Of a stretch of 64,000 bases of DNA, positions 52,012-61,214 are shown in pieces. The translations under genes and the position numbers were made by a program. The stretch spans positions 5,772 through 69,771 of the forward strand of contig DFLF01000011.1 of the NCBI GenBank assembly GCA_002373675.1, read 5' to 3'. The notes under the pieces are model-generated. The model was given only the letters and a program-made list of their open reading frames with translations. It was not told where the DNA came from and did not search any database. The stretch's first letter is position 1. Each line of letters opens with the position of its first letter. This DNA is from Pseudobutyrivibrio sp. UBA3626 (GTDB taxonomy: Bacteria; Bacillota; Clostridia; Lachnospirales; Lachnospiraceae).

Positions 52012-53634
52012 ATGTATACAATAGAAGGAAAATGCGCTTGTGAAGGGGTTGCTCGTGGACCTGTATTTGTGGTTAGTAGCCCTGAGGTAGAAGTTAAAAA
52101 CAAGACAACGAAGAATCCCAGAGCTGAGATACAGCGTTTCTGGATTGCAAAAGAAAAAGCAAAAGAACAAATTAAAGAACTGCTTAAACAATCTGGTAAT
52201 GATGCTGGCTCTATAGGGGCTAGCATTTTTGAAGCATATATTATGTATCTTGATGACGTTCGATTTAAGAATGATGTTGTCAAAATGATAATAAATGAAA
52301 ATGCAAGTGCTGCATATGCTGTCAAAACAGTTGGTAAAAAGTATATTGATGTAGTAGATAATATTCAGGACAATTCTAGATTAAGGGCACGAATCGTAGA
52401 TTTAGAGGATATTGTCAACAGACTGATTCTTTGTGTTGAAGAAGAAGAGATAACAATAAAAGAACCGGATAAACCAAGTGTTATCGTTGCTCGTGATTTG
52501 ACACCAAGTCAATTCTTCTCTATAGGAAGGGATAAGGTAAAGGGAATTGTTATAGAGAGGGGTTCCTATAATTCGCATCTTGCCATTCTTGCAAGAACAT
52601 ACGATATTCCCCTTATAATAAATGCTGACAATTCACTAGGTCAGGTTGAGGATGGACAGGATTGTGCTTTGTATGCAACAAAAGGTCAATTTGTGGTTCT
52701 TCCTACAGAAGAGAAGATAGAAGAGATTAGAGAAGCCATAAGGATTGATGCTTTAGAGAAAGAACAATTAGAAAGCCTCAAAGGCCATAATACATTAACA
52801 CATGGCGGTGAGAGAATAATTCTTTATGCAAATGTTTCTTCCCTTGAGGAAATAGATAAAGCACTTAAAAATGATGCAGAAGGTGTGGGATTATTCAGAA
52901 CGGAATACATATTTATTTCTTCTAAAACTTTACCAACAGAAGAAGAGCAGTTTGAAATATACAAAGAAGCCATAGAAAAGGTTGATGGCAAAACCATAGT
53001 ATTTCGTACTGTTGATATTGGTGGAGATAAGCAACCGCCTTATCTTGAACATGTTCCTTGTATTAATCCATCAATGGGAAGTAGGGGAATTCGCTTTAGT
53101 ATGAATAACAAGGAGCTATTCAAGATTCAGCTTCGTGCGCTGTATAGGGCTGCTTACTATGGTGAGGATAACGTCAAAGTTATGTATCCTATGGTTTGTG
53201 TTCCAGAAGAAATAGATTGGGTTAATGAGGTTAATAAAGAGGTTGAGGCAGAACTTATTCATGATAAGGTAAACTATAAGAAGCCAGAACAAGGAGTTGT
53301 AATCGAGACGCCTGCATCTGCAATGGTTGCTGATATGATAGCACCGAAGGTTGACTTTATTAGTATAGGTACAAATGACTTGTCCCAATTTCTATATGCT
53401 GTTGATAGAATGAACTCTTATATTGATATGCGTGATTATAGCGATGTGGCTATGAAACGTATTATCAAACATATCATTAAGGCAGGAGACGATGCAGGGA
53501 TTCCAATTGGACTATGTGGTGATCTTAGTAGCAATAAAGAGACATTAAGATGGGTTCTCGATGCAGGTATCAAAGGATTATCAGTTCAGCCTAGGCAGAT
53601 TCTTCTTTTTAGAAAATATATTAGAGAAATGTAA
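52012..53634 (+). CDS. ptsI: Phosphoenolpyruvate-protein phosphotransferase (enzyme I)
   Basis: 540 residues from the ATG at 52012 (an in-frame GTG at 52006 is less likely). General PTS enzyme transferring phosphate from PEP to HPr. The active-site histidine lies in ERGSYNSHLAILARTYDIP; PEP-domain blocks GLFRTEYIF, MGSRGIRF and the catalytic Cys in GLCGDLSSN are present. No ptsH adjoins. It follows the HD-GYP/REC gene by 8 nt, a link that may be only positional. Confidence 0.95.
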   Translation: MYTIEGKCACEGVARGPVFVVSSPEVEVKNKTTKNPRAEIQRFWIAKEKAKEQIKELLKQSGNDAGSIGASIFEAYIMYLDDVRFKNDVVKMIINENASAAYAVKTVGKKYIDVVDNIQDNSRLRARIVDLEDIVNRLILCVEEEEITIKEPDKPSVIVARDLTPSQFFSIGRDKVKGIVIERGSYNSHLAILARTYDIPLIINADNSLGQVEDGQDCALYATKGQFVVLPTEEKIEEIREAIRIDALEKEQLESLKGHNTLTHGGERIILYANVSSLEEIDKALKNDAEGVGLFRTEYIFISSKTLPTEEEQFEIYKEAIEKVDGKTIVFRTVDIGGDKQPPYLEHVPCINPSMGSRGIRFSMNNKELFKIQLRALYRAAYYGEDNVKVMYPMVCVPEEIDWVNEVNKEVEAELIHDKVNYKKPEQGVVIETPASAMVADMIAPKVDFISIGTNDLSQFLYAVDRMNSYIDMRDYSDVAMKRIIKHIIKAGDDAGIPIGLCGDLSSNKETLRWVLDAGIKGLSVQPRQILLFRKYIREM

Positions 53635-53651
53635 TATTATGAGGCTATTTA

Positions 53652-54332
53652 ATGGCAAATAAAGGAAGAACTAAGAATAAAAGTAAAAGCAAGAATAAGA
53701 CGTATGGAAAGAAACAAAGACAGAGAATATTAAAAATCGTTTTTCAAATAGTTGTGTTATTTTTTGCAATAATTGGTGTAATTGCTACAATTTCCGTTTC
53801 GATTTCGGCAATAGGTAATCTTACAGGTAGAAATGACGGAGAGGGGCCAGAAGTTACACAAGATTTACTAACGGTTAATTCATATTCAAGACCAGGTATT
53901 GCCCTTAATAAGGTTAATGGTATAGTTGTACACTATACGGCTAATCCTGGAAGCAGTGCAAAAGATAACAGAGATTATTTTCAGAATCTTATGTTAACAC
54001 ACAAGACGAAGGCAAGCAGTCATTATATTATTGGTTTAGACGGTGAGATAATTCAATGTATTCCATTAGAAGAGATAAGTTATGCATCTAATTCTAGAAA
54101 CACGGATACAATTGCTATTGAGTGCTGTCATCCTGATGAGACGGGCGAATTCACGACCAAGACATATGATAGTCTCGTTAAACTAGTTGCCTGGTTGTGT
54201 AACAAATACGGTTTGTCTTCTGATTCAGTAATAAGACATTATGATGTTACAGGTAAAGCCTGCCCCAAATATTTTGTGGATAATGAAGATGCGTGGAAAG
54301 AGTTTCTAAAGGACGTTGATAAGAAGAAATGA
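53652..54332 (+). CDS. N-acetylmuramoyl-L-alanine amidase (Amidase_2)
   Basis: 226 residues. Very basic N-terminus (1-26), a transmembrane helix (about 29-55), and an extracellular Amidase_2/PGRP-type domain. Zinc ligands are His in IVVHYTANPG, His in IRHYDVTGKACPKYF and the cysteine of that block. It cleaves the stem peptide from MurNAc. The end overlaps the next gene by 4 nt (ATGA), pointing to a functional pair on the cell wall. Confidence 0.87.
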   Translation: MANKGRTKNKSKSKNKTYGKKQRQRILKIVFQIVVLFFAIIGVIATISVSISAIGNLTGRNDGEGPEVTQDLLTVNSYSRPGIALNKVNGIVVHYTANPGSSAKDNRDYFQNLMLTHKTKASSHYIIGLDGEIIQCIPLEEISYASNSRNTDTIAIECCHPDETGEFTTKTYDSLVKLVAWLCNKYGLSSDSVIRHYDVTGKACPKYFVDNEDAWKEFLKDVDKKK

Positions 54333-55471
54333 GAAATAGATTTAGTAGAATAAAAGCATTATCTCTTATTGTAATTATAGCAATATCTGTTATGTGTCTA
54401 GGCGGTTGCAGCGGTCCAGTAAGCTGCCTGTCTTTTTTTGGTGATGGAACATTTGACATAACGAGTGATGCACCTGAGTCTGTGTCAACATATAGTGAGG
54501 ACAAATACGTATATAATACATTAGATGAGACGTCGAAGAAAGTATATGATGAACTTTATGAGGGGATAATTGAGATGGAATCCACCATTAAGGTTTCTAC
54601 ATTAGATGATAAGGTGCTCTCAGACGTAACAGAGTGTATTGCGGCAGATCATGGTGAATTATTCTATATTGATGGTTATTCTTATACCAAGACAGGGTTA
54701 ATTGGCGAGAGTGGATTTAAGGTTTCACCTAATTATACCATGAAGAAGAGCGATAGAGACGCTATGCAAGAGAGGATAGATGCGGTAGTCAATTCCTGGC
54801 TTTCTGAGATTCCGGGAAATGCAAGTGATTATGAGAAGTCAAAGTGGGTATATGAAACCCTTATTAATAGAGTTGATTATGTAGCAAATGCACCGGATAA
54901 TCAGAACATCATAAGCGTATTTATTAATGGTCAGACCGTGTGTCAAGGCTACTCTAATGCTGCCACATATCTTTTTAGCAAGCTTGGTATTCAAAGTTTT
55001 GTAGTGCCAGGTGCAACTGAAACCGGTCTTCATGCATGGAATTGTGTAAGGCTTGATAATGAGTACTATCTAATGGATATCACCTGGGGAAATGCAAATT
55101 ACGGCGAATATTCTGATGCTAATAAAGTGTCTTATAATATGTTAAATGTCACTTCTCAGGAAATGAATAGAACTCATGAGGTTCAGGCAGTTTTCCCAAT
55201 GCCTGACTGTCATTCAATTAATGATAATTATTTCTATCAGGAAGGTTTATATTTCGACACATTCCAGAGAGAAAAAATGGGAATGATAATACATAACGGT
55301 TACGTCAAAGGCGAGGACATTTCTATAAAATGTGGTAACATAGAGGCTTATAATGAGATGAAGGAATATTTTATAGATAATGGCCATTTCACAGAATATT
55401 GTGGTGGGCTTCACAGATTAAAATATGTTGCATATCCTGATAATATGATTATTCTGTATAAATTCGCATAA
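54329..55471 (+). CDS. Transglutaminase-like lipoprotein
   Basis: 380 residues. Lipoprotein signal with lipobox LGGC (about residues 24-27). The catalytic triad of a transglutaminase/protease domain: Cys in NGQTVCQGYSNAATYLF, His in GLHAWNCVRLD, Asp in YLMDITWGNA. These are usually thiol hydrolases or crosslinkers on the outer cell surface. Overlaps the amidase gene by 4 nt. Confidence 0.87.
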   Translation: MRNRFSRIKALSLIVIIAISVMCLGGCSGPVSCLSFFGDGTFDITSDAPESVSTYSEDKYVYNTLDETSKKVYDELYEGIIEMESTIKVSTLDDKVLSDVTECIAADHGELFYIDGYSYTKTGLIGESGFKVSPNYTMKKSDRDAMQERIDAVVNSWLSEIPGNASDYEKSKWVYETLINRVDYVANAPDNQNIISVFINGQTVCQGYSNAATYLFSKLGIQSFVVPGATETGLHAWNCVRLDNEYYLMDITWGNANYGEYSDANKVSYNMLNVTSQEMNRTHEVQAVFPMPDCHSINDNYFYQEGLYFDTFQREKMGMIIHNGYVKGEDISIKCGNIEAYNEMKEYFIDNGHFTEYCGGLHRLKYVAYPDNMIILYKFA

Positions 55472-55493
55472 ATATGTTATAATAAGCTGGTTT

Positions 55494-55522
55494 TTCACAA
55501 GAAACGAGATGCTTAATATAAT
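55494..55522 (+). promoter_or_regulatory. Promoter of lysA
   Basis: TTCACA at 55494-55499, 17-nt spacer, TATAAT at 55517-55522, 42 nt before the lysA start. AAGGAG ribosome site follows. No lysine riboswitch is evident. Confidence 0.65.
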
Positions 55523-55563
55523 ACTATACAAAGAAAAGATTACTAATACATAAGGAGTTTATT

Positions 55564-56832
55564 ATGGCAAAGAAATGTTTTGTGACAGAAGAAAAAGTAA
55601 GAGAAATAGCAAAAGAGATTCCTACACCTTTTCACATTTACGATGAGAAGGGGATTCGGGAGAATGCAGCTAAAGTAAATAAGGCATTTTCGTGGAATGA
55701 AGGATTTAGAGAGTATTACGCTGTAAAAGCTAATTGCAATCCGTTTCTAATTAATATTCTTAGGGAATATGGTTGTGGACTGGATTGTTCGTCTCTAACT
55801 GAGCTTATGCTTTCTAATGAGCTGGGTGTTAAGGGAGACATGATAATGTTCTCATCTAATGATACACCGGCTGAGGAATTTAAGTACGCAGCGGAAGTTG
55901 GTGCAACAATCAACTTGGACGATTTTACGCATATTCAGTTTCTAGAGGATACTATTGGATATATTCCAAAGACAATGAGCTTAAGGTACAATCCGGGTGG
56001 AGTATACTCGGTATCCAACGGAATTATGGATAATCCTGGTGATGCCAAGTACGGATTTACCAAGGAACAGTTAATCGAAGGATATAAGATTCTTAAGTCT
56101 AAGGGTGTTGAGAGATTCGGACTACATTCTTTCCTTGTAAGTAATACTGTAACCAATGATTACTATCCTACACTTGCTAAGACATTGTTCGAGCTTGCTC
56201 TTGAGATTAGAGAAGAGACCGGGGTGCAGCTTGACTTCATTAATCTATCAGGTGGAGTTGGTATTCCTTATGAGCCTGATAAAGATCCTAACGACATCCT
56301 TGTTATTGGAGAAGGCGTACATAAGGTATATGACGAAGTGCTTGTTCCTGCCGGTATGGGAAATGTGGCTATCTATACAGAAATGGGAAGATTCATGATG
56401 GGACCTTATGGTGGACTTGTTACAACAGCAATTCACGAGAAGCACACTTACAAAGAATACATAGGTGTTGATGCCTGCGCAGTTAATCTTATGAGACCTG
56501 CAATGTATGGTGCTTATCATCATATTACGGTACTCGGCAAGGAAGATGCACCACTTACTAATACATATGATGTAACAGGTTCGTTATGTGAGAATAATGA
56601 CAAATTCGCAATAGATAGAAAGCTTCCTAAGATTGATATGGGTGATATATTATTTATCCATGATACGGGAGCGCACGGATTTACCATGGGATATAACTAT
56701 AACGGTAAGCTTAAGTCGGCAGAAGTACTTCTTAAGGAAGATGGCTCTTATAAGCTAATCCGTAATGCTGAGACACCTAAGGATTACTTTGCGACATTTA
56801 AGGGGCTTGGCATAATTGATAACCTATGTTAG
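55564..56832 (+). CDS. lysA: Diaminopimelate decarboxylase
   Basis: 422 residues. Converts meso-diaminopimelate to lysine. PLP lysine in YYAVKANCNP; HSFLVSN, GGVGIPYEPD, EMGRFMMGPYGG (phosphate loop), GSLCENNDKFA with the active-site cysteine, and GAHGFTMGYNYN. It is a fold-type-III enzyme like the decarboxylase at 7982-9151, but clearly a separate lineage with the full LysA signature set. Confidence 0.95.
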   Translation: MAKKCFVTEEKVREIAKEIPTPFHIYDEKGIRENAAKVNKAFSWNEGFREYYAVKANCNPFLINILREYGCGLDCSSLTELMLSNELGVKGDMIMFSSNDTPAEEFKYAAEVGATINLDDFTHIQFLEDTIGYIPKTMSLRYNPGGVYSVSNGIMDNPGDAKYGFTKEQLIEGYKILKSKGVERFGLHSFLVSNTVTNDYYPTLAKTLFELALEIREETGVQLDFINLSGGVGIPYEPDKDPNDILVIGEGVHKVYDEVLVPAGMGNVAIYTEMGRFMMGPYGGLVTTAIHEKHTYKEYIGVDACAVNLMRPAMYGAYHHITVLGKEDAPLTNTYDVTGSLCENNDKFAIDRKLPKIDMGDILFIHDTGAHGFTMGYNYNGKLKSAEVLLKEDGSYKLIRNAETPKDYFATFKGLGIIDNLC

Positions 56833-56922
56833 ATAGTTGACATAGGTGCTCGGAAGAGGTTTGCGACTTTTACGAGGTGTACGAATTATGGGACATGCAC
56901 CTAGAGAAATTTGGTATTTGAT

Positions 56923-58821
56923 ATGAAGAAGAATACAGTTGGAAGAACTTTATATTATTATGGAAGGGCAGTAATGAAACACTGGCCTTTCTTTATATTG
57001 GGCATAGCTGCTTCGTTTGGCTATACTTATTGTCTTACATTTCTTAATGCAATCGCTGTATCTAACATAATTGATAAGGTAAGCAGTGCTACGGTAAGCG
57101 CAGATAATGTAATTCTATATTTTTTGCCGGACATTCTTATGCTGGTAGGGGCAAATGTTATAGGGCAGATATGTTCTAAGCTTCAAGACTACAGCGTGTG
57201 GAAGCTTGAGATACTTGTGTATTACGACTTGTCTACCCTTGTGTTCGACAGACTCTCTAATCAGAGTATGACATTTCATAATAGCAGATTTGGAGGTTCA
57301 CTTGTTAGTCAGACCAGTAAGTTTACAGGAGCATTTGCCCAGCTTATTAATCTGTTCATGTATGCCATTGTACCCCTTGTGTCTGCTACTGTACTTACAA
57401 TTGTGCTGCTGGCACCCCTTGTTCCTGTATATGTTGTGATTCTGTCAATTATTCTTGTGATATATGTTGTTGTGGTATGGAGATTGTTTAGGCGTTCTCT
57501 TCCCCTTAATAATGAGGCTGCGAAGGCGCAGAATACTTTATCGGGTGTGCTTTCAGATGCTATTACCAATATTATGGCAGTTAAGACTTCAGGAAGAGAG
57601 AGCTTTGAGAAAGAACATTTTACACGGGTTAATAAGGAAGTAAGAGCGGCTGATTCTAAGAGGATGCACGCAACGCTTCTGAGCGCTTCTGTTGCAGCAG
57701 GAATTATAGTTGTTATTATGGTTGTGCAGACTGTGTTTGTTGCAGGCGGAAATGCATGGTATGGAATCAGCGCCGGAACATTGGTTATGATATTCTCATA
57801 TACCCATAATCTGACACTTAGATTCAACATGCTTAATTCCAATATGATTACTATTAACAGAGCATTTGGTGATGCAAGTGAGATGACGGTTAATCTTGAT
57901 GAGCCTCTTCTTGTGGATGATGCTGATGATGCTGTAGAGTTAAAGGTTACGGACGGTGAGATTGCTTTTGAGAATCTGGTGTTTTACTATACTGATGGAG
58001 TAACTGAAGACGGTGAGGTACTCGATGATGAGGCATACTCTGACAGTACTTCTGAGACAGGTGAAGACGAAGTATACTCTGACAGTACTTCTAAGTCCGG
58101 TGAAGACGAAGGGAATAAGCGATGGGGTGACAATGTCTTTAATGACTTCTCTATGACAATACATGGAGGGGAGAGAGTAGGGCTTGTGGGAGAGTCCGGT
58201 TCTGGAAAGACAACACTGACTAAGCTTTTGCTTCGACTTGCAGATATACAAGAGGGTGCTATCCGAATAGATGGACAGGATATATCCAAGGTTACGCAAG
58301 TGTCACTTCGCAAGCAGATTGCGTATGTGCCTCAGGAACCGCTGCTTTTCCATAGGACTATAGCTGAGAATATATCATACGGAAGACCCGATGCATCAAT
58401 GGACGAGATTATTAAGGCGGCAAAGGAAGCTAATGCCTATAATTTTATACAGAAGCTTCCTAAAGGATTTGATACGGTTACAGGTGAGAGGGGAGTTAAG
58501 CTTTCCGGAGGTCAGAAGCAACGTGTTGCCATTGCAAGAGCAATTCTTACTGACGCGCCTATTCTTGTGCTTGATGAAGCTACAAGTGCTCTTGATTCAG
58601 AGAGTGAGAGGCTGATACAAGAGGCACTTGCCAATCTTATGAAGGATAGAACGTCAATTGTTATTGCGCACAGGTTATCAACTGTTGCAAGCCTTGACAG
58701 AATAGTCGTACTTAAGGATGGTAAGATAACAGAAAGCGGAACGCATGATGATCTTATAAGTAAAGACGGTGAATATGCGAAATTGTGGGAGAGACAGACG
58801 AATGCGTTTAAGGTGATATAG
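56923..58821 (+). CDS. ABC exporter (permease-ATPase) with repetitive acidic linker
   Basis: About 632 residues from the ATG at 56923. Six-helix permease (about 15-310) and C-terminal ATPase (about 345-632) with Walker A GESGSGKTT, signature LSGGQKQRVAIARA and Walker B PILVLDEATSALD. Between strands of the ATPase entry is an acidic insert with two 13-residue repeats (YSDSTSETGED / YSDSTSKSGED) encoded by a 39-bp tandem duplication at 58033-58110. The MSBA-type exporter fold gives no substrate. Ribosome site is weak. Confidence 0.88.
   Translation: MKKNTVGRTLYYYGRAVMKHWPFFILGIAASFGYTYCLTFLNAIAVSNIIDKVSSATVSADNVILYFLPDILMLVGANVIGQICSKLQDYSVWKLEILVYYDLSTLVFDRLSNQSMTFHNSRFGGSLVSQTSKFTGAFAQLINLFMYAIVPLVSATVLTIVLLAPLVPVYVVILSIILVIYVVVVWRLFRRSLPLNNEAAKAQNTLSGVLSDAITNIMAVKTSGRESFEKEHFTRVNKEVRAADSKRMHATLLSASVAAGIIVVIMVVQTVFVAGGNAWYGISAGTLVMIFSYTHNLTLRFNMLNSNMITINRAFGDASEMTVNLDEPLLVDDADDAVELKVTDGEIAFENLVFYYTDGVTEDGEVLDDEAYSDSTSETGEDEVYSDSTSKSGEDEGNKRWGDNVFNDFSMTIHGGERVGLVGESGSGKTTLTKLLLRLADIQEGAIRIDGQDISKVTQVSLRKQIAYVPQEPLLFHRTIAENISYGRPDASMDEIIKAAKEANAYNFIQKLPKGFDTVTGERGVKLSGGQKQRVAIARAILTDAPILVLDEATSALDSESERLIQEALANLMKDRTSIVIAHRLSTVASLDRIVVLKDGKITESGTHDDLISKDGEYAKLWERQTNAFKVI
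58033..58110 (+). repeat. 39-bp in-frame tandem duplication inside the ABC exporter gene
   Basis: Two units of 39 bp with nearly identical ATACTCTGACAGTACTTCT starts (58035 and 58074). It adds one extra 13-residue acidic/Ser-rich block to the linker. Confidence 0.85.
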
Positions 58822-58910
58822 ACAGACCAATGCGTTCAAGCAGATATAGGCTGTAGTTTATGAAATTTAATGTATATGCTATGGATTGAGGGGTGAGTGA
58901 GTTTTTTTAG

Positions 58911-58939
58911 TTGAAATGAACTAATTGATGTGATAAAAT
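58911..58939 (+). promoter_or_regulatory. Promoter of tRNA-Leu
   Basis: TTGAAA at 58911-58916, 17-nt spacer, TAAAAT at 58934-58939. The leader to the tRNA includes a TTCGGC-TTC-GCCGAA hairpin (about 59007-59021) and a further palindromic stretch to 59060. Confidence 0.6.
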
Positions 58940-59065
58940 GTCATTTGTTTGTAAGGACTATGCAATTATATGATAATTCATAATGAGCAACACGCCCATT
59001 ATTGTTTCGGCTTCGCCGAAGGGCGGTTGCGTGAAGCCACTCGGCTACGCCGAATAGCTTCATAT

Positions 59066-59149
59066 GCAGGAGTGGCGGAATTGGTAGACGCACCAGACTC
59101 AAAATCTGGCGGTGGCGACATCGTGTGGGTTCAAGTCCCATCTCCTGTA
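59066..59149 (+). tRNA. tRNA-Leu(CAA)
   Basis: 84 nt class II tRNA. Acceptor GCAGGAG / CTCCTGT, D-arm with TTGGTAGAC, anticodon stem CCAGA/TCTGG with loop CTCAAAA (anticodon CAA), a long variable arm, T-arm GGGTTCAAGTCCC. CCA is not encoded. G1 faces U72. Read by hand. Confidence 0.93.
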
Positions 59150-59159
59150 TCAATAAGAA

Positions 59160-59200
59160 GACTAAAGAGGTTAGGGATAGCTTCTTTAGTCTCTTTTTTT
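59160..59200 (+). terminator. Terminator after tRNA-Leu
   Basis: 9-bp stem GACTAAAGA / TCTTTAGTC, 14-nt loop, then a long T-run. Confidence 0.88.
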
Positions 59201-59208
59201 CGACACGC

Positions 59209-59394
59209 TCATCCGTTTTTCTTTTTTAATTCATATTCTTTCTTAGTCAATTCCTCCTTGACAGCGTCAATATTGCCTATCGTATCATGATTGATAAAGT
59301 GTGACAAGTGGTAGAGCTGATTTTGGATATCTTGGAGTTCCTTATCTTTTGATGAATTTTTAAAATGTTCAAAACCAATATTTGTATTAGCCAT
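59209..59394 (-). CDS. Small hypothetical protein
   Basis: 61 residues from 59394 (ATAGGAGC upstream): MANTNIGFEHFKNSSKDKELQDIQNQLYHLSHFIN... followed by a helical EELTKKEYELKKKNG tail. Highly charged, no membrane segment, no known family. First gene of the island after tRNA-Leu. Confidence 0.5.
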   Translation of the reverse strand: MANTNIGFEHFKNSSKDKELQDIQNQLYHLSHFINHDTIGNIDAVKEELTKKEYELKKKNG

Positions 59395-59525
59395 ATATTC
59401 TGCTCCTATTTCTAACAAAATCTCTTTGATAGAAATATGATAGCAGTTTGTTACAAAACTATTTTAATTATCAGGAATAAAAATAATATCCATTAAATGC
59501 CAGTATTATCTAATGTATATTCTTC

Positions 59526-59705
59526 ACAAAACGGAAGAGGCAAGAAAGTGGGAAAACATATGGTGCGACAGAAGCAATAATCATTGATGACGACAAGAAC
59601 GAAAAGCCATTAACATTTGTGACAATGTGATATGCAAAGTTTATAGGCGCAACAGTAATAATCCTGTATCATGGCAAAATAGATTACTCTGACATCAACG
59701 ATTAA
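59526..59705 (+). pseudogene. Possible decayed coding fragment
   Basis: One frame reads ...GKTYGATEAIIIDDDKNEKP...FVTM, a TGA at 59628-59630, then without shift YAKFIGATVIILYHGKIDYSDIND to a TAA at 59705. Two protein-like stretches in the same frame either side of one stop suggest a broken gene of unknown identity. The rest of 59400-59760 shows no other gene. Confidence 0.35.
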
Positions 59706-59713
59706 AAATTAAT

Positions 59714-59736
59714 CCCCTCCGATGTATATGGAGGGG
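59714..59736 (-). terminator. Hairpin downstream of the XRE regulator gene
   Basis: CCCCTCC / GGAGGGG stem with a 9-nt loop, followed on the minus strand by ATTAATTTTTA. Confidence 0.55.
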
Positions 59737-59759
59737 ATGAAACATCATAATAGGCAGTT

Positions 59760-59987
59760 TTAATTAAACTCTGTCTCTGTATGGTCAGGTATCTCTTGGA
59801 AAAGGTCTCCAACAGGAACATTCAATGCCTTAGATAGGCGGTCAAGTGTTTCGAATCTGATGGATGTAGTGTTATTGTTGATGATATTGTTAAAGTTTCG
59901 ATAACACATGTTTCCCATTTTTTGATTAAGCCAATATTTACTTTTGCCTTGTTCTTGTAGAATTTCTTCTATGCGTAGTTGTACCAC
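59760..59987 (-). CDS. XRE-family helix-turn-helix regulator
   Basis: 75 residues, essentially one Cro/CI-type HTH domain: ILQEQGKSKYWLNQKMGNMCYRNFNNIINNNTTSIRFETLDRLSKALNVPVGDLF. The C-terminus EIPDHTETEFN is acidic. Divergent from the anchored protein at 60133; a palindrome overlaps that gene's promoter, so it probably represses it or its own transcription. Confidence 0.87.
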   Translation of the reverse strand: MVQLRIEEILQEQGKSKYWLNQKMGNMCYRNFNNIINNNTTSIRFETLDRLSKALNVPVGDLFQEIPDHTETEFN

Positions 59988-60055
59988 AGATTTATTCTCC
60001 TTTTTTGTTAATTATAGGGCAACAAATGCTTCAAAATAACTTGCATTTAGATAGT

Positions 60056-60089
60056 GTGCGTTGACGCACTTATAAAATCGTAGTACAAT
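60056..60089 (+). promoter_or_regulatory. Promoter with overlapping palindromic operator
   Basis: TTGACG at 60061-60066, 17-nt spacer, TACAAT at 60084-60089. The palindrome GTGCGT-TG-ACGCAC (60056-60069) covers the -35 box. The divergent XRE protein is the likely binder. Confidence 0.72.
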
Positions 60090-60132
60090 GTTCTGGGAAG
60101 TTATGTCATAGAACAAAGAAATGGAGAAAATC

Positions 60133-60984
60133 ATGAACAAAAACAAAAAGATAATAATTGGCATTATAGCCGCAATAGTGGTAATCGGTGGTACGGTAGG
60201 TACTGTACTAGGTGTACAGGCTTATAATACTAATAAGGAATATGAAGCATTACAACAGAATCTAGATGATTGTACTAAGATGATTCAGTCTATGAATTAT
60301 GTATATTATGCAGAAAATGATGTTGCAAAGCAGGCTCGTCAAACTGAACTAGACAAGGTTAAGGCTTTTGAGGATAAAGTTAAGACTAAGAAGATGTCTG
60401 ATGAAGAAAAGACAGAATTAGCTGATTTCGTAAAGTCAGTAAGAAAGCATAATGAAGATGATAAGAATGAGACCAAGACTCAGTTAGATGCAGTACAAGC
60501 TTCAAAGGATTCTCATACAGAAGAAGGCTATTATTCAGATGAATTCAACAATGAATGGAACGGATTGGTAAACCAGTTTAATGAAGCCTATAATAAGGGT
60601 GAATACTTTAGTGCATTCCAAAATGTGCTTACAATGCAGACCAAGTTAAATGAATATGTAGCCAATAAGGAACAGGAAGCACAGGCAAGAGCTCAGGCAG
60701 AAGCAGAACAAGCTGCTAGTAAAAAGAGCGGTAATTCTAGTTCTAGTAGTAAAAAGGGTAATACTAGCAATAATGAAAAAGTTGTAAATAATGAGAGTTC
60801 TGTAAACAATGAAAACAGTTCTAATGAAGAAAAAACAGAGTATGCAGATAATAGAAGACAGCTTACATCAGAAGAACAACAAAAGGATGCTGAGGCTAAA
60901 GCACTTCTAGAACAATGGCGTGAAGAAGGAGTTAGACTTACATGGCGTGATGAAAACGGAAATATAACATCTGTAATAAATTAA
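60133..60984 (+). CDS. Membrane-anchored coiled-coil protein with Gln/Ala/Ser linker
   Basis: 283 residues from the ATG at 60133. N-terminal transmembrane helix (about 6-30), an all-helical region (35-180), then QARAQAEAEQAASKK and a Ser/Asn/Lys-rich spacer (about 190-240). The C-terminal helix contains LTSEEQQKDAEAKALLEQWREEGVRLTW. Architecture matches the protein at 11531-12427 (helix, coiled region with GKY-like motif, QA repeats). Function unknown; under possible XRE control. Confidence 0.75.
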   Translation: MNKNKKIIIGIIAAIVVIGGTVGTVLGVQAYNTNKEYEALQQNLDDCTKMIQSMNYVYYAENDVAKQARQTELDKVKAFEDKVKTKKMSDEEKTELADFVKSVRKHNEDDKNETKTQLDAVQASKDSHTEEGYYSDEFNNEWNGLVNQFNEAYNKGEYFSAFQNVLTMQTKLNEYVANKEQEAQARAQAEAEQAASKKSGNSSSSSKKGNTSNNEKVVNNESSVNNENSSNEEKTEYADNRRQLTSEEQQKDAEAKALLEQWREEGVRLTWRDENGNITSVIN

Positions 60985-61107
60985 CATTTAATAATAAGAT
61001 ATAGACAGATATCATTCCCTGGCTCTTTTTTTATTGTAAGAATAGTATAATTTGAAGGCCGGAGTGATATGTTCCCTAGCTCTTACCCACACCGGAGGAG
61101 AAAGAAC

Positions 61108-61128
61108 CCATGTGGGTTCCATCTCCTG
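61108..61128 (+). other. Fragment resembling the 3' end of tRNA-Leu
   Basis: CATGTGGGTTCCATCTCCTGA resembles the T-arm/acceptor end of tRNA-Leu (59122-59149) with about four bases missing. Candidate remnant of an integration site. Part of the 60985-61214 gap, which otherwise shows only T-rich stretches and a short repeated GATAT...CCCT.GCTCTT motif. Confidence 0.5.
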
Positions 61129-61214
61129 AATTGTGTCTTTTTATAGGTGACAATACAACTTTATAAAAATATGATTCTATGATACTATTATAGACAAGAG
61201 AGGGGAGTATTTTA

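Noticed and set aside
58970..59290. 106-residue ORF over tRNA-Leu
   Set aside because: It simply reads through the tRNA gene, its palindromic leader and its terminator; no ribosome site.
61081..61130. Complete second tRNA gene
   Set aside because: Only the 3' portion matches; there are no D-arm or anticodon-arm parts and the T-loop is deleted.
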